Assembly (NCBI RefSeq): GCF_005280295.1
Contig: NZ_CP040020.1
Location: forward strand, 744,001 to 808,000
Reading direction: 5' to 3'
DNA: 64,000 bases
Source: Brevibacterium sp. CS2
GTDB taxonomy: Bacteria > Actinomycetota > Actinomycetes > Actinomycetales > Brevibacteriaceae
The notes under the pieces are model-generated. The model made no database searches. It worked only from the letters and a program-made list of their open reading frames with translations, and was not told the origin of the DNA. The position numbers and the translations under genes were made by a program. This document shows positions 30,460-39,450 of the stretch, piece by piece (within the stretch, counting starts at the first letter, position 1; every line of letters begins with the position of its first letter).

Positions 30460-30488
30460 CCGACATTACACATAGGCCCATATGTCGG
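30460..30488 (-). terminator. Hairpin downstream of the AceE-like gene
   Basis: CCGACAT (30460-30466) pairs with ATGTCGG (30482-30488), with an alternative inner ACATA/TATGT pairing. It lies 9 nt past the stop codon of the minus-strand gene. A terminator role is inferred from position; there is no T-run. Confidence 0.4.
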
Positions 30489-30497
30489 ATTAGTTCT

Positions 30498-32972
30498 TTA
30501 CCGCCCCACCACATCCAACGCCGCCCGCTGGATCGAGCCGGCGTCGATCCCGTGCAGCGCGTACGCCTCGGACACGGATGACGCCTGGCCGAAGCTGCTC
30601 ACGCCCAGGTTCACCGTCCGGTCCCCGCGCACCCCGGCGAGGAAAGCCAGCGTGTGCGGGTGCCCGTCGATTGCGGTCACCAGAGGTGCCGGGCAGTCGG
30701 CGGGGAAGAGCGCCTCGGCGATGGCCGACCGCTCCCCTGCCGCCACCCGGTGCCGGTCCTGCAACGAGCGGAACACGAGGTCCGGGCTCGTCAGGCACAC
30801 CACACCGGCGGTGATGCCGCGGGCGGCGAGCTTTTGTGCTGCGGCGACGACCTCGGTCATCATCGCCCCCACGCCCACGAGCACGACCTCGTCCTCGTAG
30901 GCCGGGTGCTCACTGATCCGGTAGCCGCCGGCCACCGCGTGCTCACGCCGACGTGCCAGCAGCACCGGATCCTCCGGCAGCGCCGCGATCGACTGGTCCA
31001 CCGGCCGGGTCGAGAGCCGGAAGTACGCCGAGTGCCCGCCGGGCATGCCGATCGACTTCATCGCCTCGAGCATGGTCCATTCGAGGTCCTGCGCGAACGC
31101 CGGCTCCCACGCCACGAGCTCCGGGATCTCCATCGTCACCGACGGCGTGTTGAACGACTGGTGCGCCCCGCCCTCCGGCGCGAGCGTCACCCCGGACGGC
31201 GTGCCGACCATGATCGACTGCCCGCCGGCGTACATCCCGAACGTCCACGGCTCGAGCGCCCGGTTGATGAACGGGTCGTAGATCGTCGCGATCGGGATGA
31301 GCGGCTGCCCCCACCGGCTGTAGGTCGCGCCGAGCTCACCGGCGAGACTGACGAGGTTGACCTCCGCGATGCCGAGCTCGATGTGCTGGCCGCCGGACAC
31401 CTCCTGCCACTTGAGCACCCGCTCGCGGTCGTCGCTGAACCAGTCATGCCGGCCGGTGAGCGACCACACGCCGGTCTTGTTGATCCAGCCGCCCAGGTTC
31501 GTCGACGTCGCGACGTCCGGGCTCAGCGTCACCACGCGCTCGGCAACCTCCGGCACGGCCCGCTTGAGGTCGGACAGGAACCGGCCGAGCGTCGCCTGCG
31601 TGCTGGTTACCTGCTTGTGGCCCCACTCGAGCTCGTCCGGGATCGCGCCCACGGTCTCCTCGGCGATGGGCTCGCGGTGCAGGCGCTCGGCGGTCGCCGC
31701 GCACAGCTCTCCGGCCGGGGTGTCCGCGTCGAACCGCTGCCAGGGGGATTCGAGCGCGGTCCCGGAGATCTCCGCGAGCTCGCGCATCTGCGACTCGGTG
31801 AGCTGGGCGGCGTGGTTGTTCGGGTGCCCCTCGGTCGCCAGGCCGCGGCCCTTGATCGTGTAGGCGAAGATCACCGTCGGCCGGGTGTCGTCGATCTGCG
31901 CGAAGGTGCCGAGCAGCTGGGAGATGTCGTGCCCGCCCAGGTCGCGGACCACCTCGGCGAGCTCCCGAGGCGTGAGCGACTCGACGAGTGCCCGCAGGCC
32001 GGACTCTTCGGCGTCCTCGACCCCGGCGAGCACGCGCTCGGCGACCTCGTCCGGGTGCGAACGCAGGATCCGCTGGTACTCCTCGTTGGGCATGTCGGTC
32101 ATGCGCTGCTCGAACGCCTGCCCGCCGGAGCCTGCGAACAGACCCTGGATCCGCGCGCCCCACTTGCAGGTGAGCACCTGCCAGTCCGCGGCGGCGAACA
32201 TCCCCTGCAGGCGCGCGATCTGCACGTCGGGGATGATCCGGTCGAGCGACTGCCGGTTGAGGTCGACGATCCACACCGCCTCCCCGAGCTGACGCACCTC
32301 GGGATCGATGATCGCCTCCCACACCGCGCCCTCGTCCATCTCCGCGTCGCCGAGCAGCGAGTAGAAGCGGCCGGCCTCCGGCGCCTGCGGGAAGTGCTTC
32401 TTGACGTAGCGGTGGCTCAGCGCAGCCCACAGCGGCGCGGTCGCCCCGATGCCCACCGAGCCGGTGGAGAAGTCGACGGTGTCGGGATCCTTGGCGCGCG
32501 AGGGGTACGGCTGCAGCCCGCCCTTGGACCGCAGCGTGGTGAGGTACTGCTCGTCGAGATCGCCCAGCAGGTAGTTGATCGCGTGGAGCACCGGCGAGGC
32601 GTGCGGCTTCACCGACACCCGGTCCGCGGCGGTGAGCTCGGAGAACCACAGCGCGGTCATGATGCCCACCATCGAGGCGCTCGAGGACTGGTGCCCACCG
32701 ACCTTGACCCCGTCCGGATTCTCCCGCCCGCGGTTGGCCGCGTCGATCATCGCGGTCGCGATCCACAGCACCCGCTGGGCGATCTCGTCGAGCACCGCCT
32801 CGTCCGCCGAGGCGGTCGCCGACAGCGGCCTGGAGTTCACGCTCGGCGGGTCGAGCTGGGTGCTCGTCTCGAACTGGTGGCGGTCCTCCGGCTGGGCGTC
32901 CGGGGTGCGGGTGTCCTGGGACCGGGCGTCCGGGGCGGCGGCATCCTGAGGGGCGGTGGGGTTCGAGCTCAT
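30498..32972 (-). CDS. AceE-like thiamine-dependent 2-oxoacid dehydrogenase E1
   Basis: 824 residues; homodimeric pyruvate dehydrogenase E1 enzymes are about 890-920. Seen: VKVGGHQSSSASMVGIMTAL, the thiamine diphosphate motif GDAEMDEGAVWEAI followed by DLNRQSLD, TYSRWGQPLIPIATIYDPF, and a transketolase-like C-terminal domain. ATG at 32972 behind CAGGAGAATC; the first 45 residues are an Ala/Asp/Gln tail. It lies downstream of the ACC deaminase gene on the same strand. MdeB of Pseudomonas, a related E1, oxidises 2-oxobutanoate, which is the product of ACC deaminase, so that substrate is my inference. No E2 gene is nearby. Confidence 0.85.
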   Translation of the reverse strand: MSSNPTAPQDAAAPDARSQDTRTPDAQPEDRHQFETSTQLDPPSVNSRPLSATASADEAVLDEIAQRVLWIATAMIDAANRGRENPDGVKVGGHQSSSASMVGIMTALWFSELTAADRVSVKPHASPVLHAINYLLGDLDEQYLTTLRSKGGLQPYPSRAKDPDTVDFSTGSVGIGATAPLWAALSHRYVKKHFPQAPEAGRFYSLLGDAEMDEGAVWEAIIDPEVRQLGEAVWIVDLNRQSLDRIIPDVQIARLQGMFAAADWQVLTCKWGARIQGLFAGSGGQAFEQRMTDMPNEEYQRILRSHPDEVAERVLAGVEDAEESGLRALVESLTPRELAEVVRDLGGHDISQLLGTFAQIDDTRPTVIFAYTIKGRGLATEGHPNNHAAQLTESQMRELAEISGTALESPWQRFDADTPAGELCAATAERLHREPIAEETVGAIPDELEWGHKQVTSTQATLGRFLSDLKRAVPEVAERVVTLSPDVATSTNLGGWINKTGVWSLTGRHDWFSDDRERVLKWQEVSGGQHIELGIAEVNLVSLAGELGATYSRWGQPLIPIATIYDPFINRALEPWTFGMYAGGQSIMVGTPSGVTLAPEGGAHQSFNTPSVTMEIPELVAWEPAFAQDLEWTMLEAMKSIGMPGGHSAYFRLSTRPVDQSIAALPEDPVLLARRREHAVAGGYRISEHPAYEDEVVLVGVGAMMTEVVAAAQKLAARGITAGVVCLTSPDLVFRSLQDRHRVAAGERSAIAEALFPADCPAPLVTAIDGHPHTLAFLAGVRGDRTVNLGVSSFGQASSVSEAYALHGIDAGSIQRAALDVVGR

Positions 32973-33139
32973 GATTCTCCTGTCGAGCAGGTCGGCGTGC
33001 GCGGGCGGTACAGGTGCGCGGGCGGTGCAGGATGGGGCAGCAGTGCGGGCGGGGCGGGCGGCGGTGCAGCCGTCCGATTCCACAGTCTTTCTGGTGCGGG
33101 CGGCGGGTTCCATGGCCACTCCAGTGCGGTCCGGGATGC

Positions 33140-33195
33140 TCCGTGGTCGATCCAGTGCGGAATCGGCAGGCGAACCGCACTGGATCGACCACGGA
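33140..33195. repeat. Perfect 21-bp inverted repeat between acdS and the AceE-like gene
   Basis: Arms 33140-33160 (core CCGTGGTCGATCCAGTGCGG) and 33175-33195 are exact complements around a 14-nt loop. The surrounding 309-nt gap (32973-33281) holds no gene but shows GTGCGGGCGG-type near-repeats. The hairpin follows acdS by 87 nt, so it may end or attenuate that transcript before the dehydrogenase gene, or be a mobile palindromic unit. Confidence 0.7.
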
Positions 33196-33281
33196 ACCGG
33201 AGCCCGCTGGACCACCACGGCCCCGGGGCGGTAGGCACGTGCACACGGTCTCGGTGCCCGCGGCCCCGGTGCCCGGGGAGA

Positions 33282-34300
33282 TCAGTCGAAGATCGACGAG
33301 TAGGCGTTGAGCGCGAGCTGTCCGCCCAGGTGCGCGTAGAGGACGTTCGAATCCTTCCCGATCTCGCCGGACTTGACAAGATCGATGAGGCCGGCCATCG
33401 ACTTGCCCTCGTACACCGGGTCGGTGATGAAGCCCTCGAGGCTCGCCGCCGTGCGGATCGCCTCGACCGTCGACTCGACGGGGATGCCGTAGTAGTCGCC
33501 CGCCCAGCCTTCGAGGACGGTGATCTCCTCGTCGCGCAGATCGCGGCCGAGCCCGATGAGCTCCGCGGTGTTCGCAGCGATCCGGCCCACCTGGTCGCGG
33601 GTCTTGTCGAGCGTCGCCGAGGCGTCGATGCCGAGCACCTTCCGCTTCCGGCCGCCGGCGTCCTCGAGCGCGGCGAACCCGGCGATCATGCCGGCGTGCG
33701 TCGAGCCGGTGACGGTGCACACGACGATGGTGTCGAAGAAGACGCCGAGCTCCTTCTCCTGCTCGGCGACCTCGTAGGCCCAGTTCGCGAAGCCGAGGCC
33801 GCCGAACTTGTGCTCCGAGGCGCCGGCCGGGATCGGGTAGGGGGTGCCGCCGTTCGCGCGCACGTCCTCCATCGCGTCCTCCCAGCTCGACCGGATGCCG
33901 ATGTCGAAGCCGGCCGGGTCGAGGCGCACGTCGGCGCCCATGATCCGGGAGAGCTCGATGTTGCCGACCTTGTCGTTGACCGGGTCATCCCAATCGACCC
34001 ACTTCTCCTGCACGAGCCGGGCCTTGAGGCCCAGGTGGGCGGCGACCGCGGCCACCTGCCGGGTGTGGTTCGACTGGTAGCCGCCGATCGACACGATGGT
34101 GTCCGCGCCGGAGGCGAGCACGTCGGGACGATGTACTCCATCTTCCGGGTCTTGTTGCCGCCGAACGCCAGACCGGAGTTCACGTCCTCGCGCTTGGCCC
34201 AGATGCGCGCACCGCCGAGGTGCTTGCTGAGATTGTCGAGCGGGTGGACGGGGCTCGGCCCGAAGGTCAGGGGATAGCGTTCGAAGTCGGAGATGGCCAC
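33282..34300 (-). CDS. acdS: 1-aminocyclopropane-1-carboxylate (ACC) deaminase, frameshifted
   Basis: PLP enzyme that opens ACC to 2-oxobutanoate and ammonia, lowering ethylene precursor in plants. Seen: [25 protein letters not shown] with the PLP Lys50, [20 protein letters not shown] and [11 protein letters not shown]. The residues that separate true ACC deaminase from D-cysteine desulfhydrase (Glu295 and Leu322 in Pseudomonas) are kept in VYEGKS and AHLGG. One C is missing at 34125-34127 after EYIVP; restoring it gives a 339-residue protein. GTG start at 34300, AGGAG 6 nt upstream. Divergent from the GntR gene. Confidence 0.9.
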
Positions 34301-34343
34301 GGGAGCTCCTAAGGGTCGGTGGCGTGATGGTCATCACGTGGTA

Positions 34344-34357
34344 TGCAATATATTGCA
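34344..34357. promoter_or_regulatory. Palindromic operator candidate between acdS and GntR gene
   Basis: TGCAATATATTGCA is a perfect 14-bp palindrome in an otherwise GC-rich stretch, 43 nt upstream of acdS and 51 nt upstream of the regulator. Its size and AT centre resemble FCD-type GntR sites, so control of both genes by the neighbouring regulator is likely. Confidence 0.6.
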
Positions 34358-34407
34358 CTTCGCGAGGTAGGATGTCAACAGTCACCCCGCCCACCAGGAG
34401 GTCTTCC

Positions 34408-35082
34408 ATGCCGGTCCCCGCCGATCGGGGCGTCCACCGCCGCACCCTCCTGCGCGACGACGTGTACTTCTCCCTGCGCGATGCGATCGTCAGCGGCAGG
34501 CTCGCCCCCGGGGAGAAGCTCCGCGACGCCGAGCTCAGCGAGTGGCTGGGCGTCTCCCGCACCCCGATCCGCGAGGCGCTGCTCCGGCTCGAGCGCTCGG
34601 GACTCGTCATCGCCGAGCCCGGCCGGCTGACCATGGTCTCCCCCGTTACCGACGCGGCGGTCGCCCACGCCCAGCAGATCGCCGCCGAGCTCCACGCGCT
34701 CGCCGTCCGCCTGGCCGTCCCCCTCATGACCGAGCACCACACCGCCGCCATGGCCGAGGCGAACGCCGCTCTCGACACCGCCCTCACCTCGGGGGATGCC
34801 GAGGCGGCTGTGCGGGCCGACGATGCGTTCCACGCCGTCGCCGTCGAGCTGTGCGGGAACCCGCTCGTCGCCGAGCACCTCGAGCCGGTGACTGCGATGC
34901 TGCGCCGGGCGGAGTACCTGCGGTTCGGGGACGTAGGCGCGATCGACTCCGCAGCCGACCACGCCGCGATCATCGACGCCTGCGCTGACGGTGACGCCGA
35001 GCGCGCCGCCGAGCTCACGCGCCGCAACTGGTCGACGCTGGCGATCCGAGGCGAGGACGCGTCAGCGGATCAGCCCGCCTGA
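34408..35082 (+). CDS. GntR-family transcriptional regulator, FCD subfamily
   Basis: 224 residues. N-terminal winged helix: [21 protein letters not shown], then [21 protein letters not shown], the GntR recognition helix. The C-terminal all-helical FCD ligand domain contains [17 protein letters not shown] and ends with [20 protein letters not shown] at 34408, AGGAGG 6 nt upstream. Divergent from acdS with a palindrome between, so it likely controls acdS and itself in response to an organic acid or amino acid. Other acdS systems use an Lrp-type AcdR, so this pairing is unusual. Confidence 0.9.
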   Translation: MPVPADRGVHRRTLLRDDVYFSLRDAIVSGRLAPGEKLRDAELSEWLGVSRTPIREALLRLERSGLVIAEPGRLTMVSPVTDAAVAHAQQIAAELHALAVRLAVPLMTEHHTAAMAEANAALDTALTSGDAEAAVRADDAFHAVAVELCGNPLVAEHLEPVTAMLRRAEYLRFGDVGAIDSAADHAAIIDACADGDAERAAELTRRNWSTLAIRGEDASADQPA

Positions 35083-35134
35083 GCCGGGGACCGGAACTCC
35101 TGCTGGGTCGGGGTCAGCACTCACGAGCCGGAGG

Positions 35135-35602
35135 TCAGCGTGCGTCCGCCGGGGGCATGTCGTAGGTGATCCAGTCGGTGCGCGCGGCGACCTGGTCGTA
35201 GAGACCGCGGGCTCGATAGTTGTCGTCGCGGGTGATCCAGCGGGTCAGCGTCCAGCCGCGGTCCGCGGCGATCCGGGCGAGATCGGCGAGCAGCAGGCGC
35301 GAAGCTCCCGAACCCCGGTGCTCCGGGTCGACGAACAGATCATCGAGGTACATGCCGGTCGACGCTGACAGCGGGCGGGCGAACGGCCGGAAATGGGCGA
35401 GCCCGACGAGCGTCCCGTCGGACGCCTCGGCGACGAGGCCCTGCGAGGTGTGGGCGTCGTCGAGCAGCCACGCCAGCACAGTGTCGCGCATCTCCGCGGT
35501 CTGCTCGACCCGGTAAAACTCGGCGTAGCCCGTGTAGAGGCGGTGCCACTGGGCGGCATCGTCCCGGGTGACGGGGCGGATGGTGACGTCGGTGCCGGCC
35601 AT
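35135..35602 (-). CDS. GNAT-family N-acetyltransferase
   Basis: 155 residues. GNAT fold: VTIRPVTRDDAAQWHRLY at the first strand and helix, LVGLAHFRPFARPLSA, and the acetyl-CoA loop LFVDPEHRGSGASRLLL, then RWITRDDNYRARGLYDQVA. ATG start behind GAGGAGGACCC. Isolated, with an unknown acceptor. Confidence 0.85.
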   Translation of the reverse strand: MAGTDVTIRPVTRDDAAQWHRLYTGYAEFYRVEQTAEMRDTVLAWLLDDAHTSQGLVAEASDGTLVGLAHFRPFARPLSASTGMYLDDLFVDPEHRGSGASRLLLADLARIAADRGWTLTRWITRDDNYRARGLYDQVAARTDWITYDMPPADAR

Positions 35603-35765
35603 GGGTCCTCCTCGGTCCTGCGGGTCCGTTGGAGCGACCGTAGCACCGGCCTGCGTCCGAGCGCTGCCGAAGAGGTGCTCGGCGACGGACCCGGCGCTCG
35701 TCCGCAGACATGCCGGGCGGCCAGGTGCTCGGCGGCGGTAGCGGCGTTCGGCGACAGCCTCCGGC

Positions 35766-36044
35766 TCAGCCGATCGCGGCGAGCTTGTCCTGCACCTGGG
35801 CGCGCGAGGGGTTGGTGAGCGTGGTGCCGTCGGAGAACAGCAGGGTCGGGACGGTCTGGTTGCCGCCGTTGGCCTGCTCGACGACGGCCGCGCCGTTGTC
35901 GATGGTCTCGATGTTGACCTCGGTGACGGGGATTTCCGCCTGGTCGAGCTGCGGGCGCAGGCGCTTGCAATAGCCGCACCAGCTCGTGGTGAACATGGTG
36001 ACGGACCCGGTCTCGGGCAGGAACTCCTCGACGCTGACGCTCAT
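35766..36044 (-). CDS. Mycoredoxin (glutaredoxin-like, CxxC)
   Basis: 92 residues with a thioredoxin fold: SVTMFTTSWCGYCKRLRPQL gives the active-site Cys-Gly-Tyr-Cys, and NQTVPTLLFSDGTTLTNPS carries the cis-Pro and the GT loop. This is the mycothiol-dependent reductase (Mrx1) pattern of actinobacteria, reducing mixed disulfides with mycothiol in the cytoplasm. The ATG at 36044 follows GAGGAGGCACG; the open frame extends further upstream, but that part is not glutaredoxin-like. Confidence 0.9.
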   Translation of the reverse strand: MSVSVEEFLPETGSVTMFTTSWCGYCKRLRPQLDQAEIPVTEVNIETIDNGAAVVEQANGGNQTVPTLLFSDGTTLTNPSRAQVQDKLAAIG

Positions 36045-36331
36045 CGTGCCTCCTCGGCAGTCATGCACGGTCTCCGGCCTCCGGTCGGCCGGGCCGTGCG
36101 GGTGATGGTGCTCGCCACCCACAACCGCGCACCCCCACGCGCTATTCCCGGGCCCGAGGCGGCACGCACCTCGACACCACCGGCTCCCGACTCCACCGCC
36201 TCTCGACACCACCGGCTTTCGACACCGAGCGCCGATACAGGTGTTTCTGCGAAAGACAACTGGATCTCAGCTGTACTCGCCAGTACGCCGAAGATCCGGT
36301 TGCCGATTCCGAAAAGACCCGCAATCGCACG

Positions 36332-36859
36332 GTGCGGGCCCCGCTTCGCCAGCAATGGGCCGGGGCGGCGCGCACCTCGAAGTCCGGTGCGAGATCCTCC
36401 GGCACAGCGAAGTCGAGCACGCGAACACCCGACGCGGGCGCCTCGGCCTCGGGCCCCGCGACCGGCCCCACCGACGTCGACCCGCGCGCATACATCGATT
36501 CCCTCGCGACGCCGCGGCGGCGGGTGCATGGGCACCTGCTGCTCGACATCTACTCCGAGGTCACCGGGGAGCCGCCGGTGATGTGGGGGCCGACGATGAT
36601 CGGCTACGGGACGTACGACTACACGTACGCGTCCGGCTGGTCGGGCACGTACTTCCGCTCCGGCTTCGCCCCGCGCAAGGCCGCGCTCTCCCTCTACGGG
36701 CTGCCGCAGGAAGACGACGCGCCCGAGCTCTGGGCCCGGTTCGGCAAGCACCGGCGCGGTGCCTCCTGCGTCTACGTCAACAAGCCCGAGGACATCGACC
36801 TCGACGTGCTGCGCGAGCTCATCCGGATCGGCTGGGAGTCCGACAGCCCGCACTGCTGA
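36332..36859 (+). CDS. DUF1801 domain protein (start uncertain)
   Basis: Residues 48-170 match DUF1801: DPRAYIDSLATPRRRVHGHL, EVTGEPPVMWGPTMIGYG, and RSGFAPRKAALSLYGL. The family is small, of unknown function, and sometimes called iron chaperone-like by loose similarity to frataxin. Only a GTG at 36332 opens this frame, and the first 45 residues are Ser/Thr/Ala-rich filler with no ribosome site, so the true start may be missing or shifted. The 287-nt gap before it (36045-36331) contains no gene I can support. Confidence 0.65.
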   Translation: MRAPLRQQWAGAARTSKSGARSSGTAKSSTRTPDAGASASGPATGPTDVDPRAYIDSLATPRRRVHGHLLLDIYSEVTGEPPVMWGPTMIGYGTYDYTYASGWSGTYFRSGFAPRKAALSLYGLPQEDDAPELWARFGKHRRGASCVYVNKPEDIDLDVLRELIRIGWESDSPHC

Positions 36860-36892
36860 CCGGATCCGCACTGCGTATCGCGACTCCCATGG

Positions 36893-37981
36893 TTACAGCT
36901 CAGGACGCCCGAGCACCTCGGCGAACGCGACGTTGAGGAAGAGACGCTCTCTCCCGATCTTGTGGTCCACCAGTGTGCCGTTCTCGACAAGAGCATTGAG
37001 CCAGCCGGTCGCTGTCGGGCGGGAGACCTCGCACCGTGCGACGACGTCACTGATCCGGCAGTAGACGTTCTCGAACAGGACATCGAGCAGATCGGCGTTG
37101 GGACCGGCGGTCGTGACATCGCGGATGCTCTGCATGACCGATCGCTGCGTCTCCTCGATCCCGTCGATCTTCCGCAGTGTTGATCGTGCCGTTTCGCGGA
37201 GGCCTCTCAGCATGAAGAGGATCCATTCCTCCCACGCGCCTTCCGTCGTGACCTGCAACAGGAGACGGTAGTAATCATCTTTGTGCTCGATGATGTACCG
37301 CGAGAGATAGAGCACGGGGACTTCGAGAAGCCCGGCATGCACGAGGTGGAGCACGTTGAGGATCCTTCCCGTTCGTCCATTGCCGTCGCCGAACGGGTGG
37401 ATAGCTTCGAATTGGTAGTGCCCGATGGCCATGGCGATGAGCGGATCCAGTTCATCCGATGCATGGATGAAGCGCTCCCAGTTCGACAGCAGATCGCGGA
37501 TCGTCTGCTCGCCCGTCGGCGGCGTATACACGGCCGTACGCGTACGCTGATCCGCGATCATCGTTCCAGCCGTGCGCCGGATGGCCATCTCGCGGTCATG
37601 GATGATCGTGCAGATCTGCACGGCAGTGTTCGTGGACAGCGGCCTGCTCCTGATGCTCTCCAGACCGGCGAACAAGGCGGTCCGATAGCGCAGCGTCTCC
37701 TTGGTCTCCGGGCTGGCCGATTCCGCTTCGCGCTGGACGTTGCGGAACAGATCGTCGCTCGTCGTCACGATGTTCTCGATCTCGGAGCTCGCCTGGGCTT
37801 CGAGAATCGACAGCGAGTTGATGAGGATCGACGGATTGGGGATCCTCTGCACGGCTTGGTCCAACGATGCCAACGACGCCCGTGCCTCGATCGTCTCCTT
37901 GAGGATCTCCCTGGACTCGACATCTGCGGTCGGAGGAAGCGGCGGCAGATCGTTGTACGGCTTCTGAGGATCCCGGTGCAT
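36893..37981 (-). CDS. Fic-family protein with inhibitory helix and C-terminal winged helix
   Basis: 362 residues from the ATG at 37981 (MHRDPQKPYNDLPPLPP); a GTG at 38026 adds 15. The Fic core HPFGDGNGRTGR (His about residue 195) transfers AMP to protein hydroxyls. The N-terminal SSEIEN (65-70) fits the (S/T)xxxE(G/N) inhibitory motif of class II Fic proteins, whose Glu blocks ATP. Residues 310-355 (ISDVVARCEVSRPTATGWLNAL) look like a winged helix. With the 10-bp inverted repeat upstream this suggests autoregulation. No separate antitoxin gene is seen. Confidence 0.9.
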   Translation of the reverse strand: MHRDPQKPYNDLPPLPPTADVESREILKETIEARASLASLDQAVQRIPNPSILINSLSILEAQASSEIENIVTTSDDLFRNVQREAESASPETKETLRYRTALFAGLESIRSRPLSTNTAVQICTIIHDREMAIRRTAGTMIADQRTRTAVYTPPTGEQTIRDLLSNWERFIHASDELDPLIAMAIGHYQFEAIHPFGDGNGRTGRILNVLHLVHAGLLEVPVLYLSRYIIEHKDDYYRLLLQVTTEGAWEEWILFMLRGLRETARSTLRKIDGIEETQRSVMQSIRDVTTAGPNADLLDVLFENVYCRISDVVARCEVSRPTATGWLNALVENGTLVDHKIGRERLFLNVAFAEVLGRPEL

Positions 37982-38008
37982 ATGCAAACAATAGTCGCAG
38001 ATCGCCAG

Positions 38009-38043
38009 AACGTGTAAAAAAATCACCTGATTCTTTACACGTT
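38009..38043. promoter_or_regulatory. Inverted repeat upstream of fic
   Basis: AACGTGTAAA (38009-38018) and TTTACACGTT (38034-38043) are perfect complements around a 15-nt AT-rich spacer, overlapping the possible GTG start and lying 28 nt upstream of the ATG. A looser copy (TTTTGACACGTCAC) follows about 20 nt further upstream. Operator for the Fic winged helix is the simplest reading. Confidence 0.55.
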
Positions 38044-38145
38044 CCGCCGATCTGTCATCGGTTTTGACACGTCACATACGGGCACCGACACCGTCGCACT
38101 GACCAATCGATCGCCGTCACCAACGGTCGGACCCCCACCCGGGAG

Positions 38146-39450
38146 TCACTTCAGGGCCCACGTCAGCCGTTCGAGAACAAAGGGCCACGCGATGCGTTCC
38201 TGCTCGAGGCGCAGCCCGCCCATCCGATTCACGCCACCAGGTCCGCTGCTGTCAACGCCCTCAGCATCATCCGAGCCGGCAGAGCACGCACGGAGGGATC
38301 GGTAGACGTCACGCTCGTCCTCGGTGAGGGTCTGCAGATGCTCGGGTTCGACATCGAGGGGACGCGGTTCGTGCACGACCAGATGCCGAAAGGTATCGAG
38401 CGTCCCGAAATCCATGAGCACCGACTCCGCATGACCGACATGCGCGCGGAATCGGTTGAGGATCCCGAAGCCGTGGGAATCGATGTCTCCCCAGTAGTAG
38501 ACCCGGCATGAGCTCAGCCATGGGAGATCGGCCACCAGGGATGCAGCGTACCCACCCCCGTAGATCGCGATCACCCATCCCATTGACCCGTCGGTCGGCA
38601 ATGCGATGAAGCTCTCGAGGTTCTCCACCACGAGCACACGCCGATCCTCCGCGCCGAGCCCCGGCAAGGAGAGAGCAGCGGCCTGCGACCACGGGATCTC
38701 GAGATCGTCGAGTCCGACGATCCGCAGCTCCGGGTGCAGCAGGCGCAGGCGCACCCGCGACTCCATCGCCGCCAGCCCCAGATCGTCGGCTCCCGTAACC
38801 GCTGTGACGAGTCCGGTCACCACGCGCCGATGACGGCCCAACCACTTCGTATCGACCCCGGCGATCGGCAGCTGCCGGATGTACATCCCCGACTCCGGGT
38901 GAGCGGTCAGCCATTCGAGGACTCCGAGCAGCCTTGAGAAATCGCTCTCCTCGAGTGTGACGAGGTCGCCGAGGAGTGCTCGCACCAGTTGCCGGTCCTC
39001 CGTGCTCGGATCCGCCGTCGCCCGCACCGTGCTCAACCAGTCGAGCACACCCGCCGCACGGCTCTGCAGCCGCCGGAACTGTGCGCGACCGCCGACGAAC
39101 TCCACCGCCGCACCGGTGGAACCGAGCCGCAACCTGGTAGGCAGCTGCTGAGTTCCGAGGCCCGCCCACCGGCGCACGGTGAACTCCACCTCCGGCCTGT
39201 CGGGCGGTGACGGTGCTGAGCGGCGATCCCTTCCAGCGATGTGGTTCCAATCCGCGATCCACGCGGATACCCCGGGCAGATCGGCGAGGGCGGCGGCCTC
39301 GGTGGGAGGACGCAGGCCGACCGTGATCGGGGAGAACTCGAGGCCGACTGCCCACGCGCGCTGATGTGCGGTGACTACGCGCCGGACGCGCGCCCGCGCC
39401 TCGGCAACGGTGAGTGGCGCTGTCGGTCTCGACGACTCCCGCGTGCTCAT
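38146..39450 (-). CDS. jetD: Wadjet system nuclease subunit JetD
   Basis: 434 residues. TOPRIM-like nuclease of the Wadjet anti-plasmid system, which cleaves small circular DNA after the JetABC motor has extruded it. The C-terminal DUF2220-type half contains VLVVENLESFIALP (metal-binding Glu) and VYYWGDIDSHGFGILNRFR (Asp-x-Asp). The N-terminal half resembles DUF3322 (SPITVGLRPPTEAAALADL). The start overlaps the jetC stop by 4 nt. Last gene of the operon. Confidence 0.93.
   Translation of the reverse strand: MSTRESSRPTAPLTVAEARARVRRVVTAHQRAWAVGLEFSPITVGLRPPTEAAALADLPGVSAWIADWNHIAGRDRRSAPSPPDRPEVEFTVRRWAGLGTQQLPTRLRLGSTGAAVEFVGGRAQFRRLQSRAAGVLDWLSTVRATADPSTEDRQLVRALLGDLVTLEESDFSRLLGVLEWLTAHPESGMYIRQLPIAGVDTKWLGRHRRVVTGLVTAVTGADDLGLAAMESRVRLRLLHPELRIVGLDDLEIPWSQAAALSLPGLGAEDRRVLVVENLESFIALPTDGSMGWVIAIYGGGYAASLVADLPWLSSCRVYYWGDIDSHGFGILNRFRAHVGHAESVLMDFGTLDTFRHLVVHEPRPLDVEPEHLQTLTEDERDVYRSLRACSAGSDDAEGVDSSGPGGVNRMGGLRLEQERIAWPFVLERLTWALK

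Noticed and set aside
29928-30473. 181-codon minus-strand frame in the restriction island
   Set aside because: No recognisable motif; it overlaps the vsr remnant antisense and lacks a ribosome site.
30654-34277. 1207-codon plus-strand open frame opposite the AceE-like and acdS genes
   Set aside because: High GC gives long antisense frames; the translation is Arg/Gly/Val-rich with no motif, and the opposite strand has clear families.
36142-36549. Minus-strand frame containing VLDFAVPEDLAPDFEVRAAP opposite the DUF1801 N-terminus
   Set aside because: It looks somewhat protein-like but has no family match I recognise and runs antisense into the DUF1801 domain.
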